Origin: Sphaerosporella brunnea | Lineage: Eukaryota; Ascomycota; Pezizomycetes; Pezizales; Pyronemataceae | Length of the DNA: 64,000 nucleotides | Assembly (NCBI GenBank): GCA_008704415.1 | Contig: VXIS01000242.1 | Span: 1 to 64,000 of the forward strand | Direction of reading: 5' to 3' | Shown: positions 22,900-35,415 of the stretch, in pieces | How positions within the stretch are numbered: position 1 is the stretch's first letter | Layout: each line of letters opens with the position of its first letter | Position numbers and translations under genes: made by a program | The notes under the pieces: generated by a model | Seen by the model: only the letters and a program-made list of their open reading frames with translations | Database searches by the model: none | What the model was told of the DNA's origin: nothing

Positions 22900-24758
22900 T
22901 CAGTTGGCGACGATTGCCTCGGGAGCAACAACCTCCTCGACGGCTGGCTTGGTGTCCTCGCGAACGGTAGCCTTGACCATGACGTCCTCGGCGTGCTGGA
23001 TGAGACCGTACCAGACATAACCGGGGTTGACAACCTCGACCTCGAAGTTGCGAACCATGCTGCCGACGAACTTCATGAAGGCGATTTCAGTGAAGTGGCG
23101 CCCGATGCAAACGCGAGCTCCGGCACCGAACGAGAACCATCCAGCCTCGATGTAGTTGCGCATAGTCCTAGGAGCCCCGGAGTCATCCTTGGCCAACTCG
23201 GTCGGGTGGTTTCCCAGCCAACGCTCAGGCCGGAACTCGCGAGCGTCCTCGCCGAAGTAGTCCTTATCGATGTTCGTCGCCCAGGGACTCATGGAGACGA
23301 CGTATCCGCGGGGGATGAAGAACTCGTTCAGCTTGCAGCCGATGGAGGGCACAGTGCGTCCGAGAGAAATGCCAAAGGTCGGGTTGAGACGGAGAGCCTC
23401 CAAGATGGCGGCTTCGAGGTACGGAAGGTTGCAGTGTCCGTTCACGTGAGCGATCTCAGACATCTTGATGGGGCCCTCATAACCGGCAAGCTCCTCACGG
23501 ATCTTGTCGAGCACCCTCTTGTCGGAGTAGATGTACCGGATGACCATAGGGAGGGCGTTGGAAGCGACCATGGACCCAGCGCTGGATATAAAGTTAGCTT
23601 TTTTTTTTGCAAGGAGGCGGGGAAAGGAGATCGGATCGAGGCAAGGGGTGCATACTAGATGAAGAACACGTTGTTGGTGATAGCCTCGGTCCAATTGCCG
23701 TCCGGGAACAACTTGCGGATCTTCTTCTCGCCGGCACGGAACTTGGCCATCAGGTTGTTGGGAAGCTTGTCAGACACCTCGTTGATGCGGGCCTGTGGTC
23801 AATGTCAGTGTCTATCGCAACAAAGCTGGCGGGTTTGCATGTGACACGTACGTTCTTGTGAGACTCGCCGTTCTGATAGCCGATGCTCCAAGAAAAGAGG
23901 TGCTCCAGGCGACTGTTCAGGATAGCCTTCCTGATGGCTTTGGTGGAGATCTTCAAGGCAAAGGAGACGGGAACAAGCGCACCGACAACATTAAAGATGT
24001 CACGAAGAGCACGGATGGCGCCGTCGGAATCCTTGCCGTCGAGGCAGAGACCACGAGAGTATCCAGACATCAACAGGGTCGCCAGGTCAAACATGAAAAA
24101 GTGAGCCCAGGCATTGAGGCGAGCGGCGGTGTTCGTGGAAACAACATGCTCGGTGAAGCCCTCGGTGAAAGCTTGAACAGCCTATAGCAGGTTGAAACGG
24201 CAACACGTTAACACCGTGCAATGAACTGCGCATCGGGAACAATCATACCTCATCGAAGTGGTGCTCCAACTTGGCGAGACCCTTCTCCGAGTACGGGTGA
24301 GAGAGGGCGTACTTTCCAATTCTAGCCCTAGCCGGATCGGTCTCGAAGACGAAGTTGAAATCGTTGTTGAAGAGGCCGGTCTCGAAAGACTTCGCCTTGG
24401 GGAAGAACGACTCCTCCCTACGCTCGTCCGCAAAGCTGTACAGCACCCCACGAAGCTTGGGGTCCGACACAGACACCTCGTCGGGGGCGATCCAGACGAT
24501 GGGGCCGTACTCGTCGTGCAGCTGGACGAGCTTGTCGTGCCAGTTATGGGTGATGTCGGCGTAGAAGGCACGGTACCACGAGGTATAACCCGCGAGGAAA
24601 GGTCCAGGGATGCCTTGCTTCCTCATAGGCGAGTCGACGTAGCGAACCAAGCGCTTCAACATCCCGTAGCCAAAAGCGAGAACGAGCACAGCGCCCCAAT
24701 GCTCCTTGCAGGCCTTGACGACTGCAAGGAGGAACTCGGAGAGGACCTCTCCAATCAT
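22900..24758 (-). CDS. Cytochrome P450 monooxygenase
   Basis: A haem-thiolate monooxygenase, anchored in the ER by an N-terminal helix (AVLVLAFGYGML). Exons: 24758-24249, 24181-23852, 23792-23656 and 23581-22900, with introns of 67, 59, 74 nt; 552 aa. After the anchor comes the proline-rich hinge IPGPF, then EYGPIVWIAPDEVSV, typical of fungal CYPs. The ExxR motif is EALR, the PERF-type motif is FRPERW, and the haem-binding loop is FSFGAGARVCIG with the haem-ligand cysteine at about 484. In the I-helix region the usual AG-x-D/E-T reads AGSMVAS, lacking the acidic-threonine pair, which could alter oxygen activation. The start at 24758 is the first ATG; the frame upstream has only non-ATG codons. 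The substrate is unknown, and the neighbours give no clear pathway. Confidence 0.93.
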
Positions 24759-27700
24759 CTGGGCCTTGTTAGAGCCACCACCTAGGCGATGTGCGTTCAA
24801 TGACTCGCCTCGTTGCACACTGTATTATTATTTACTGGACTGGAGTCAGTTTGGGTTCACGTCGATCATTTCAGCGTTGAAGAACCCGCCTATTACGAAA
24901 GCAACTGTATTTATTTGACCGGCCAGTTATTTGATACAGAAAAGCGCTGAAATCAGTCATCGTTAAAGTTAGCCAAACATCTTGACGACGACAACAACAC
25001 GCTTCTTCGCGCTCCTGCAGCACAGGTTGGAGCGCTGAATGAAGGGCTTCAATTGAAGCGCCGATGGCCAGGCTGCGATGGGAGGGAATGATAAAGCAGT
25101 GGCAGCTTGCCGGCAGACAAACATACCTTTTCGGCACCGACGAAGTTTGTCAGCCGATTCTCCTGCGACTTAACGCCTTACTCGGGGTTCTCAGGCGCAA
25201 AGCGGAGTCGACGAGGCAACAAACAAGTCCGATGACTCTGCCAAAAGGAGTGAGGCTAAAGGGGGATTAAGGGGATGGTGATGGTGATGAACGAATGTAG
25301 TGGTGTGGTGGGGAGGGTGAACAGAAAAGTGAGGAAGAAGATGTGTTAGGGAGGTGTCGCCCGGTCACATAAAATACTCCTTTAGTTTGCTTCAATGTCG
25401 AGCACTCGATCCACCCACACGAATAGAAGGGCGGGTGGTTGTATGATAAAATATATCCATTTCAATCCTTTTAAGAACACAGCACTCTGAACTTCCCTCC
25501 CTTCCCCTCCTTCTTCAAGAAAGAAAACACCACACGTGTTCCCAACATCTCCAACTTACTACCACTACCGGCCACGATCTCAAAAAGGTGAACAAAAAAC
25601 AGGCCCCCCTATACTAACCCATACCGCCACGCGAGAGAGAAACGCACCAAGTTTAAATCCTCCCACCACGGCATCCCGTCAGCTCGTCAGCCATGCGACG
25701 AGCTAAAAGGTGATGGTGGTGGTGGTGGTGGTGGTGGTGTGGAGTATGGGAGTATAAGCTACATGCGCAGGACCATCGCCTGCACTTCCATCCAAACTCT
25801 CTCAAAAGCTGGTAGGCGCAGCAGCAGCAACCGCCAAGCAAAGGCCGAGGAAGAGAAAGGAGCAATTGCATTTTCCCGTCATCCCACCGAAGCCGAAGGA
25901 AGGAAGGAAGAGACTGACATAGCGAATCGGGAAAAACCTGCATGCAAGCTAAAGATGGCTCCTGCAATAGATCACTCCTCCTCCTCTTCCTACATCTGCA
26001 CAGCTGTGAGAAAGCTGTATGATTCCGTCATCCTGGGACTGAACTGACGGTTACCTGCGTGTGGCCTTTCCTCCTCCCCCCTCCCTCTTGATCAGACCCA
26101 CTGTTGACTCGCACCCGCTGATGCTAATAATGGAGGTGATGGGGTAGAGTCTGGTCTGGTGCCCTTGTTTGGATGTTCGACCCACAGGTGACTCGGGCAG
26201 GTCAATTATGCCCCCGGTAAGCTTCTCAAAGCATTCACATCCAGCCTGAGGGAGGTGGCGTTCCAATACCGCGGACCACTGGATACACGACTGGCGAGAG
26301 AGAAACAAGATCTCTGCCTGCCAGGACGACGCAGGAGGAGCTGTCATGTTCCTTAATGTCCCTTGCTATGATATGGTCCGCCAACAACACAACCACGCTC
26401 CAGATGCCTAATAGGGAGGTGACGTTTGGTGGCTGCAGAACAAACTGCCCAAAGACTTTGTTTCTGTTGGTGGCGGGAGACAGTGGCTGACTGACTGAAA
26501 CAGCAGATTATAGGCGGGCGGTGTCACTGACGTTCCAAGACGGGTGGTACAGTCCGGTTTCTAAAACAGGAAAAAGTGCACATCGCACAGGGCGTGTTGT
26601 TGGCGTCTACAGTACTTTGTCGAGTCGAATCGGCTATTCAGACATCACAGCAGGTGCAGGAATAGTGCAAAAACAAAACCAAAAAAAATAACAAAACGTG
26701 CACATATCTCGAGAATGATGGCTTCAATTCAAGTGCATTCACCGCAGGGATGCAGCCGCACCCATGATCATCATCCAATCGAATGATGCGCAAAAGTGAT
26801 GCGCCCCGGCTGCGGCAACCTGCAGGCCCAGCCCTGCAAACATCCTCCGCTTCGTTGTATACCTCAGCATCCACACAACATGGAACCGAAACTGTGGAAC
26901 ACAGACACACACACAGGGAACCGCGGTCGATCTCTGAGGACCCATGTGGCCCCGACTGGCCAGGTATGTACCTAGGGAGAGAGCCTACGTAGAAAAAAAA
27001 AAGGCAAGTATCGACCCGACACGGGAGGAATATGTAAAGCGAGAGAACACATGGCGCATTCTTTTGCCGCTCCCCTGTTTATGCTTGCCAAGACGACGAG
27101 GCAGTGAAGCAGTGCAGGAATTCTCCATAGCTGCATTTAAAAGTGCAAAAAAACCAACCGTACCGTGTCTAACCCCACCCCCCGAGCAAGCTGAGGAAAG
27201 GCATGCATCTTCGGAGGAAATAAACCACGCGGAGTACCAGCCATGCCGTGGCCATTTGGAGGAGCGGCACCTCGGCGGTGGTCGACTACCACCAGTTGAG
27301 CGGCAGAAGGCTGGGTATGTGGCACGGTACTTCCTATGTACATGCCAATTCTTCTGATTTCAGTCAACCGTTGATGTGTATATGCCCCCCGTAGGTAGTG
27401 TACATACCCATCGGCTGCACATCAGAGCTTGCCTCGTGGCAAGCGGTAGCTTCCTATGTACCGTCCTGGCAAACCTCGATCCGTTGCATCTTCCCGTCTT
27501 CGCCCGCCCGGATGATGGCGAGAGCCGTCAAACGCTGGCGAGGAAACCACCCGCAGTCAAAATCGTGGATCCGACAAACGCGAGTCAGTGAGCTTGACCG
27601 AAACATTGTTTTTGAATTGGTAGATCGGTGACATGTCCGTGCCATGTTGATGGCAACACACGGGAAGATGGAAGGAAGGAAGGGAAACTCTAATCTGCTT

Positions 27701-29489
27701 GCCGCGATTTTCACCAAACGATGATTTATCCACCCTCCTGGGTACAACGGGTGATACCAATGCACGATTCTCGGCCCCTCTCCATCAAGTACTGCACCGC
27801 GTTCCGCAGATCATGAGCACATAGTTATGCAGAAGGCGTGTTTGAGATAAACAGCTCTGGCATCATGAAGGCGCACGCATTGCATTGCCACGAGGCCTGG
27901 TTGGCAGCATCCTCCGCACGCTGTCAGCAATCAACCGAAGTGAATGGCGAAGCAGCAGGGAGCTCCGCATCGCGCCGCCGGAAGGTCTTATCGTGCTGCA
28001 TATATCGGAGTCTGTCAACAGTGGCGATTGGTCTCAAAATCGGGGACAACGGGCGAAGCAGAACCAGGAGAGCGAATTCCGTCAGGAAGCAAAGGTCATC
28101 ATGGCGGGGCTTCCTCGAACTCAAAAACGTGTTCAGAGTCGAACGAGATTCGAGACAAAGGGGGGAAAATAATAGTAAAAAAATCATTACTTAATACGGT
28201 TCCTTCCCACGTTTCTCCGCATCTGGAAGCCTTCCAAGAGCGTTTGGAAAAAGCTGATGATCGAGTTGTATCACCCCCCCCCCCCCTTCCCAAAAAAAAA
28301 AAAAAAAAAAAAACCGCTGAGAATGCTGGATTGAAAGGTCGTCATTGAGGCGTCGTATTATGAACTCGAGGGGTCGAGGTTTTGCGATCCCTTGCTTTCC
28401 CAGCCCAGCACGAATGTCTCGGACGCGTCTCGCTTCGTGGTCTACATACGACGTGTAATGGTACCTGATAGATTACTGTGAACGTCTCGGGAAGCAGCGT
28501 CGTGCAATTCTAGAAGCTAGCCATCTGCGGCGTCATCCTTGAGCATAGTAATCGAGCCAAAAGGTGCTCTAACAGGGCGATTCGGCAGTTGGGGGGGCCG
28601 AACGGAGGCCGGCATCGTGAAGTTCTATCATATCTCGTCCTTAAGTGTTGGAGTTTTGCTTCGAGGGTAAAGGAACGGAGACTATGGGCAACTCTAGGAA
28701 GATCCGAAACACTTAACAAGTCTGTATTTCATGTTCCGCAACCATGCTGTAACCATAATCGCAAGATCAGATTGTCCTGCTGATGAGTCGATGTCAATGA
28801 TCAGAACTCGCATCATATCGTATCATATCATCGGGTTAAATTAGTTGCAGGTGTCAGGTGCTAGATGGCTGGTCACGGAGGCGTAGTGAGCCGTGAATGC
28901 AGACGTCGATGGATTCAAGGGAGTCATAGGTGATTTTCACAAGATATTGCGGAAGACGCGCTGAACATGCAATCATTTTTCCACGACAGAGTCAAACACC
29001 CAGAAAAATTCCCTGCTCTAAACTTGATTCCGCCATCTCCTCAGCCAACGCGTGCAAGGACATTTGCGGCAGGATTTCCCGTGACAACACAACAGTCACT
29101 GAAGCGAATTCAGGCCAAAGCTGTCCAGGCCAGATAGAAGCCCTTTACTTTCTCACTTGGTAGATGGCAAGAGTACTAGAACCACCGCCAAGCCAAATCA
29201 TGCCTCTCACTCGATGTTTTATCTTCTCAATTTTTGGCCGCACCAAAAAGTGAATTTGGATGGCACCAGAAGAAAACAGCGCACTTATTTTTGCTAGAAC
29301 TGGAAGTGCGAAAGCACTGGTCTACCTCGGCGCGATCGGGCGCTGCTCATATTCAGATGTAACTGACTCTGAGGAACAACAGAGATAGCGAGACATCTAC
29401 TTCTAGGAGACTTCGGGGGAATATCAGCGTCACTGTATATCACTGGCATGTTTTCCAGCTGGCTCTTGTGCTCGAACTGTAGAACTGCC
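24759..29489. other. Gene-poor 4.7 kb
   Basis: No supported gene. It contains the P450 promoter, a (GGT)n microsatellite (25711-25740), short poly-A/T runs, and a C-run followed by an A-run near 28267-28312. Open frames are short and without recognisable motifs. The right part (about 28800-29490) may be older transposon debris leading into the LINE remnant. Confidence 0.4.
25711..25740 (+). repeat. (TGG)n microsatellite
   Basis: About ten uninterrupted TGG/GGT units in non-coding sequence. Confidence 0.9.
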
Positions 29490-32306
29490 GACAACATGGT
29501 GGCGGAGATATCTCCAGGTCGGAGGTACCCTCAGTGGGGAGGACGGTACGGTCGCCACCACGCTACAGGAGAAGGCAGAGATGATGGCCACGCAGGCTTT
29601 TCCAGTCCCCCCCCCCACTGACGCCTGGAACGAGGACGTCATCAGATCTATGCCATGCAACATAATGATAGAGTTGGTAGAAATAGAACGAGCATGCTTC
29701 GCTCAGGCATCACGCAGCTTGGCAGGCAGACAGTCTCGGTCCTCGCGCTGCCCGACTGCTATGGCAATGGGGCCAGGCTGGCTTTTCACTGCTGGTCCAG
29801 GCCTGCCTGAGACAAGGCCATCGTCCGCGGATATGGCGCCACGCTACTGGGGTCGTCATCCCAAAACCTGGCAAAGACGATTACTCCAAGGCTCGGTCTC
29901 ACAGGGCGATCTCACTACTCTGCTGCCTTGGCAAAGTTATTGAGCGAGTGGTCGTCACCAGGCTTGCCGACGCTCCCGAACGTCAGGGCTGGCTGCACGC
30001 TGGACGATTCGGAAGCCGATGTGGACGGGCAGCCATGGGCGCTGTGGCGATGCTCGTGGATCCAGGGATCAAGGCCACCGTGCGTGGGGGCAAGAAAAAA
30101 TCATCGGCATGCTTTTGATGGATGTGAAGGGTGCTTTTGGCTATGTCTCAAGCTAGTCAAAAGGCTCATTACATTGGGTGCTGAAGGAAGCTTGATCAGA
30201 TGGGTAGCCAGCTTCATCGAGGAACGGTACGACCGCATGTCGATTGAAGGCTAGGTTTGACAGTCATGCCAGGTTTCCATGCCAAGTTCAGACTTTGGGC
30301 AGTCCCTAGTTGGCCTACCATCGATCCGAGTCCCCCATAAGGTGCCGCACCCAACTACCCTCATTGGCCATCTGGTTGCGTCAATTGCGATTGGAGCACT
30401 GCCTGATGGACTTATACGCGCAATGCCAGGCTGGTGTACTCATCCCCGTAGACAAAGTGGTTATTCTACGTGATTATCTTGCCATACAGAATGCTACATT
30501 GGCTTAGGACCCATCTCGGCTGAAATAGAGAGGTGTATGACGCTGAACTCACTGGCTTTGCTGCCAGCGCAGAGCTCGCTCCACGCAACCTGCCGGGGGA
30601 TAAAAGGGTTGTTCGCCTCTTCACCGATGCCTAAGCCGCTCTCCACCGACTCCAAAACGACAAGTCTGATCCAGACCAATGGCTTCTCCCAAGGATAGCC
30701 AAAGCTGAAGCTTTGCTCTACAATATGGGTTGGGTCACTGAATACCATTGGGTATGAAGGTGTCCCAGGCAACGAAATCGCTGACACCCTGGCCAAGGAA
30801 GTAGCTTATGACGGTAGCCACGCCCTACCAGGCGAGGATGCATGCGTGATCGCTCTCGCTCACGTGTCCAGACGCACGACAGCGGCCAGGGCCACCAAAA
30901 AGAAGCTTGGCTGACCAAACACTGCAAACCCAAAGGTTACTTTCGACACCGAAGAAAGCCCGATCCTACGGCATTCAAGTCCAGAAAACCCCTAGCTGCA
31001 CACTTGTTTTAACTCTGCCTAGGGAAATCCCCAACGGCCCCATAGCATAACACTGGATGCCGCAACGATGGCAAATGCTGGTTCTACACGGGTAAGTAGT
31101 GATGGACACGAGCCGAGCCTGCTCGAGTTTTCACCATGATCGGTGATCGGGGGTTCTGATGGGGCGGGTTGATGGGAATGGAAATTACAGCGCGTGTTGT
31201 ACAATGAAAACAGACAACCAAATGTGTCATATAGAAACTTCGAGTCGCTTGTTCCTGTCACGCAACCCAATACTACCTACCTACCCTTCAGCGGACCATA
31301 ACTATCAACTTCCAGCGGGTGCACCACCACCAGCAGAGCTCTGGCAGACAAATCGACGGAGCACTGCCCCCGGATGAGCGTGCTGCTTATTGTAAAAAGC
31401 TATCAGGGAACTGGGGTATACTCACTGAATGCTCGCTAATATCCCTCTATACCACAAGTGTCCTGGCTGAGGGTCTTTTCTCCCAACCGGGAAATCTTAT
31501 TACCAAAAAGCGAAACAGGCTCTTGGAAACCTCAAGTAGCGCTTGCTTGTTGTTTAAAAGCTGGTTGGGGCAGGGTGATGTGAAGCAGTGGGAACGTGAA
31601 AGGTTAAGCAAGGAGGATGCAGGAGACATCGACAGTGGCAATGAGGTTCCGGTCCCTGATACCGCTAGATAGTGAGAATGATGCGGATGCCGAGGAATTG
31701 TAGCCAGTTTATATTTCCAGATATGTTGAATACTATTACCTAGAATTATGTGGTAAAGCGGAACAGCTCGAGCTGCAGCTCGAGCTCACCCAAAGCTCGG
31801 ACGCGAGCCCGAGCCTCCACTTCTACGAGTCGAGCCAGCTCGAGCTGACCTTGGAGGATTGATTCGAGCCAGCTCGTGTCCATCACTACGGGTAAGCCAG
31901 TCCAAACGAGGAAACACCTCTTTAAGTTCTGCGCTCGCTGGTGAAAGAGCAGGCGGTACTGTGGAAGGTGGTAGCAGCTGCTTCAAAGGAGGGGCAGAAG
32001 CGACGGAGGACGAATACATCTATTAAGGCCCTGTTGTCTGATGAACGCTGTACGGAGGCGGTGATAACTTCCCTAGACAGCACTAAAGTTGGACCATGGC
32101 CTGACAAGGCTCAAATTGTCCCCTGACCCTGTATTTTCTTCCTATGTTCAGCCACAAATCTCGTTGGCGCGAATTTATATCTGGTGCGAATCTCCTTGTT
32201 TACTTTCCTTTGGAGGCGCAGGCCCGAGCTGAGGGGTAGCATTGCCTCTGCTTATATATGTCATGGCCGCAAGCGGCCAAATACAATATGACAAAACAAA
32301 CAAAAA
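29490..32306 (+). mobile_element. Tad-like LINE remnant (ORF2: reverse transcriptase, RNase H, zinc knuckle)
   Basis: Frames broken by many shifts and stops still spell a LINE ORF2 in order: an N-terminal part (LQEKAEMMATQAFPVPPPTD, about 29559-29620), the reverse transcriptase start (VVIPKPGKDDYSKARSHRAI, about 29850-29910, then SLLCCLGKVIERVVVTRLAD, QGWLHAG-FGSRCGRAA and LMDVKGAFGYVS to about 30150), a fragment SLIRWVASFIEERYDRM, an RNase H piece (EGVPGNEIADTLAKEV, about 30752-30805) and a terminal zinc-knuckle region (KCWFYTG, about 31074-31094, resuming as TRKHLFKFC after the hAT insertion). It ends near 32306 in an A-rich tail after GGCCGCAAGCGGCC. The element is dead. The 5' end is not defined. 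Confidence 0.82.
31089..31896 (+). mobile_element. Short hAT element with 8-bp target duplication, nested in the LINE
   Basis: The element spans 31097-31888 (792 bp). Its ends are perfect 17-bp inverted repeats (TAGTGATGGACACGAGC; right copy 31872-31888). It is flanked by perfect 8-bp direct duplications CGGGTAAG at 31089-31096 and 31889-31896, the size expected for hAT transposases. Subterminal sequence is full of AGCTCGAGC-like motifs, likely transposase binding sites. A frame at about 31319-31672 keeps the C-terminal hAT dimerisation region (GLFSQPGNLITKKRNRL, ACLLFKSWL), so it is an internal deletion of an autonomous element rather than a pure MITE. The insertion splits the zinc-knuckle coding part of the LINE, so it is younger than the LINE. 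Confidence 0.92.
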
Positions 32307-32758
32307 ATGTGGTGAAGCTATGATCGTCATCATCTCAAAGCGGTAAAACAAAACAACACCAGCCAGTTCCTCGGCCCGGGGAAATAACCAGCGTGTGCCT
32401 ACACATTGAGCCTCCGGCAAACGGGCATCAAGGTTGATGTGTACTCTACCAAGATCGGCGGCCGAATGACATCTCATGATGCTATAGCGCATCACAGAAT
32501 ACAGGCTAGTTATCCCGTGTCCTGTGATGATATAATCATCGGCTCTTCGGGATAATACACCCCGAGCGCCCGCCCCCCGCACTACAGCAAACGAACCCCG
32601 CATTCGTGACGACGCGCACAAATCCGACGATTCCAACCATTGATGCGCTCTTCGCTAGAGCCCGCACGCACCTGCGTTCGGACCGCAGGCAAGGGATTGA
32701 GCCCTAGCCAAATTGAGCCGCGCAGGTGGGTGGGTTTGAAAGCAGCGTTGTCAGCGAG
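32307..32758. other. Upstream region of the rhamnose cluster
   Basis: This lies between the LINE tail and the pyrimidine repeats in front of L-rhamnonate dehydratase. No gene was seen. It probably carries promoter elements, but no operator could be named. Confidence 0.4.
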
Positions 32759-32760
32759 TA

Positions 32761-32818
32761 GTTTTCTCTGTCAGTTTTCTCTATATCAGTTTTCTCTATA
32801 TACGTTTTCTCTATATCA
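32761..32818 (+). repeat. Four tandem GTTTTCTCTATATCA-type repeats in the dehydratase leader
   Basis: Four copies of a 13-15 bp unit (GTTTTCTCTGTCA, then GTTTTCTCTATATCA twice and one ending TATAC) lie 77-134 bp before the start codon. They fit a pyrimidine-rich core promoter or 5' leader; whether they bind a regulator is not known. Confidence 0.85.
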
Positions 32819-32894
32819 GGGTGTGCGTGTTTTTTGGTTTCTCCTCCTCCTCCTCTTTCCCCGCTCTGCGACGAATTCCCCCAGACTCCACACA

Positions 32895-34223
32895 ATGGCG
32901 GCTGTAAAAGCGTTCCCTACCATCAAGGCTGTCAAAACCTACATCATCGATGGCGCCGGCTCCGGCGGCGACTACCACAACGTTGCTGGCGGGCACTGGT
33001 TCGTACTTACCCCGCCCTCTGGCAGCACAGCGCAGTGATTGACCTCCCGCCGCAGGCTCGTGGACACGCTGATCGCGACGCCGATGTCCAAGTTCGCCGC
33101 GTACCAGCAAAGCCGCACCAGCTGGGGCATCAACGTGCTGGGCTCGTTCTGCGTCGAGATCGTTGCCAGCGACGGGACGACGGGGTTCGCGACGGGCTTC
33201 GGCGGCCCGCCGGCGTGCTGGATCGTCTCGCAGCATCTCGAGCGCTTCCTTGTCGGCGCCGACCCACGCAATCTGAACCTGCTGTGGGACCAGATGTTTC
33301 GCGCGACCATGTTCTATGGACGCAAGGGCCTGCCGATCGCGACCATCTCGGTTGTCGACCTCGCCCTGTGGGATCTGCTGGGGAAGATTCGCGGAGAGCC
33401 GGTGTATAAGATGATTGGAGGCGCCACTCGCGACCAGCTGGACTTCTACTGCACCGGCCCCGAGCCTGCCGCGGCGAAGGAGATGGGGTTCTTTGGTGCC
33501 AAGGTCCCGCTGCCGCATGGGCCTGACGACGGCGCGGAGGGGTTGCGCAAGAATATCGAGTTCCTGCGAAAACACCGGGCGGCGGTTGGGCCGGATTTCC
33601 CGCTGATGGTGGATTGCTACATGGCCTTGACGGTGCCGTACGCGATCCAGCTGGCGACGGCGACGCTGGACCTGAACATCAACTGGTGGGAGGAAGTGCT
33701 GCACCCTGACGACTTCGACGGCTTCGAAAAGATCAAGCAGGCGCTCCCGCAGCTGAAGTTTACCACCGGCGAGCACGAGTACACCAAGTATGGATTCCGC
33801 AAGCTGATCGAGGGGAGGAATCTCGATATCGTCCAGCCGGATGTGATGTGGGTCGGCGGGCTGACCGAGCTGCTGAAAGTCACCGCGCAGGCCGCCGCCT
33901 ACGATATCCCCGTCGTCCCCCATGCCAGCGGCCCGTATTCGTACCACTATGTCGTCAGCCAGAGCAACTGTCCGTTCCAGGAGTATCTGGCCAACTCGCC
34001 CGACGGAAAGTCGGTTATGCCGGTGTTTGGCGACTTGTTCCTCGACGAGCCAATCCCGATCAACGGGAAGATGGACGTCAGCGTGCTGGACAAGCCCGGA
34101 TTCGGCTTGACGGTCAATCCGAAGGCGAGGCTGATCGATGCGGCCGGGATCCTTACGCCCAGCCCGGCACGGCCGCTGAGCACTCCGCAGAAGGAGCCGG
34201 AGGCGGAGGGAGCCAACAAGTAA
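32895..34223 (+). CDS. LRA3: L-rhamnonate dehydratase
   Basis: Enolase-superfamily enzyme that dehydrates L-rhamnonate to L-2-keto-3-deoxyrhamnonate in the fungal non-phosphorylative L-rhamnose pathway (cytosol). Exons 32895-32998 and 33056-34223; 423 aa. The 57-nt phase-2 intron has an uncommon donor (GTTCGT); splicing creates GGHWLVDTLIA, as in the family. Family features: RTSWGINVLG, FATGFGGPP, metal ligands by spacing D221 (MVDCYMA), E247 (WWEEVLHPDD) and E274 (TTGEHEY), and the catalytic histidine H324 in VVPHASGPYSYH. The start is the first ATG after the tandem leader repeats. It is followed on the same strand by rhamnose dehydrogenase and the aldolase, so three of four pathway genes are adjacent, probably co-regulated by rhamnose. 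The symbol follows yeast naming. Confidence 0.93.
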
Positions 34224-34441
34224 GTCGGTTTCTTGCTGATAGACTGGCGGTGCATCGTTTTCGTTGTTCGGGAGAGCTTTCTTTGCCATTCATCACGTGT
34301 TGTGTATCTGTTCGATGCGAGGAATACCCATCGGATCTAGCAAGCCTCGGAAGCACAAGGGCAAAGAGAGAGCTGTAGCGTATCTTGACGATTTAAGGAA
34401 TTGAGCAGTAGAGTTTGCACGTATAGAAGCTGCAATGTGTT

Positions 34442-35415
34442 TTGCTCCTGCATATATACCCGTGTCGTAGCACTGATATCTCCCGCAGTCCAGATGCCCT
34501 CTCCCCAACCGCCAGCGACTCGACAGCACCCATCACGACGCCCTGCGCCTCCTCCTCCTCCGCAGAACCGCAACTGCTAGTCGGCAAAACGGTCGCGATA
34601 ACCGGCGGCGCAACCGGCATCGGCCGCGCCATCGCGCTCAAAATGTCGCAGCACGGCGCAAACGTGTGCGTAAACTACCTGGGTGCGTCGCAAGACGAGG
34701 CAGAAATCAGCACACTCGGACAAGCGATCGAGGCGAACCGGCGCGGCTCCTTCCTCGCGGTGGCGGGCGACATCTCGCAGGCGCAAACGTCGCAGGACTT
34801 GGTCGCAGCCGCGGTGCAAGCGTTCGGGAAACTCGACGTGCTGGTGTCCAACGCCGGCGTGTGCGAGTTCGCCGACTTCCTGACGCTGCCCGAGGCGCTG
34901 TACCAGCGCACGGTGCGCACGAACCTCGACGGCGCGTTCTACGCCACGCAGGCGGCCGCGGCGCAGATGAAAGCGCAGGGCGCCGGCGGCTCCATCATCG
35001 GCATCTCGTCGATATCTGCGCTGGTCGGCGGCGCGCGCCAGACCCACTACACGCCCACCAAGGCCGGCGTGCTGAGTCTGATGCAAAGCACCGCCGCCGC
35101 GCTGGGCAGCTACGGCATCCGCTGCAACGCGATCCTGCCGGGGACGATCCGCACGCAGCTGAACGAGGCGGACTTGAGGGACCGGGCGAAGAAGGCGTAC
35201 ATGGAGGGCCGCATCCCGCTGGGCAGGACGGGCGTGCCCGACGATGTCGCCGGGCCCGCGGTGTTTTTGGCCAGCGATTTGAGCCGCTACGTGGTGAGTT
35301 CGTCCAGCAAGCAATCCACCGATCGTTGGGGACATGCGCAGGACTGACCCATATATGCTGCCAGACTGGAGCGCAGCTGTTGGTGGATGGAGGGCTGTTT
35401 GTGAATCTGCAGTAG
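34442..35415 (+). CDS. LRA1: L-rhamnose 1-dehydrogenase (SDR family), start unresolved
   Basis: Oxidises L-rhamnose to the lactone with NAD(P)+, the first pathway step. The short-chain dehydrogenase fold is clear: TGGATGIG cofactor motif, NAG (VLVSNAGV), catalytic Ser in IIGISSISA and Tyr/Lys in HYTPTKAG. A final exon 35365-35415 (after a 71-nt intron GTGAGT...TGCCAG, phase 0) supplies TGAQLLVDGGLFVNLQ, an ending I associate with this enzyme. The frame is open from 34442, but no ATG lies in frame before PQLLVGKTVAITGG. An ATG at 34494 is in another frame. A short upstream exon spliced at the CAG ending 34488 is possible (for example from an ATG near 34311), or there is a sequence error. The start given is only the limit of the open frame. 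Confidence 0.85.

Noticed and set aside
32811..34289. Long minus-strand frame of 492 codons
   Set aside because: It is antisense to L-rhamnonate dehydratase; its Arg/Asp/His-rich, motif-free translation is the usual mirror of a GC-rich gene.
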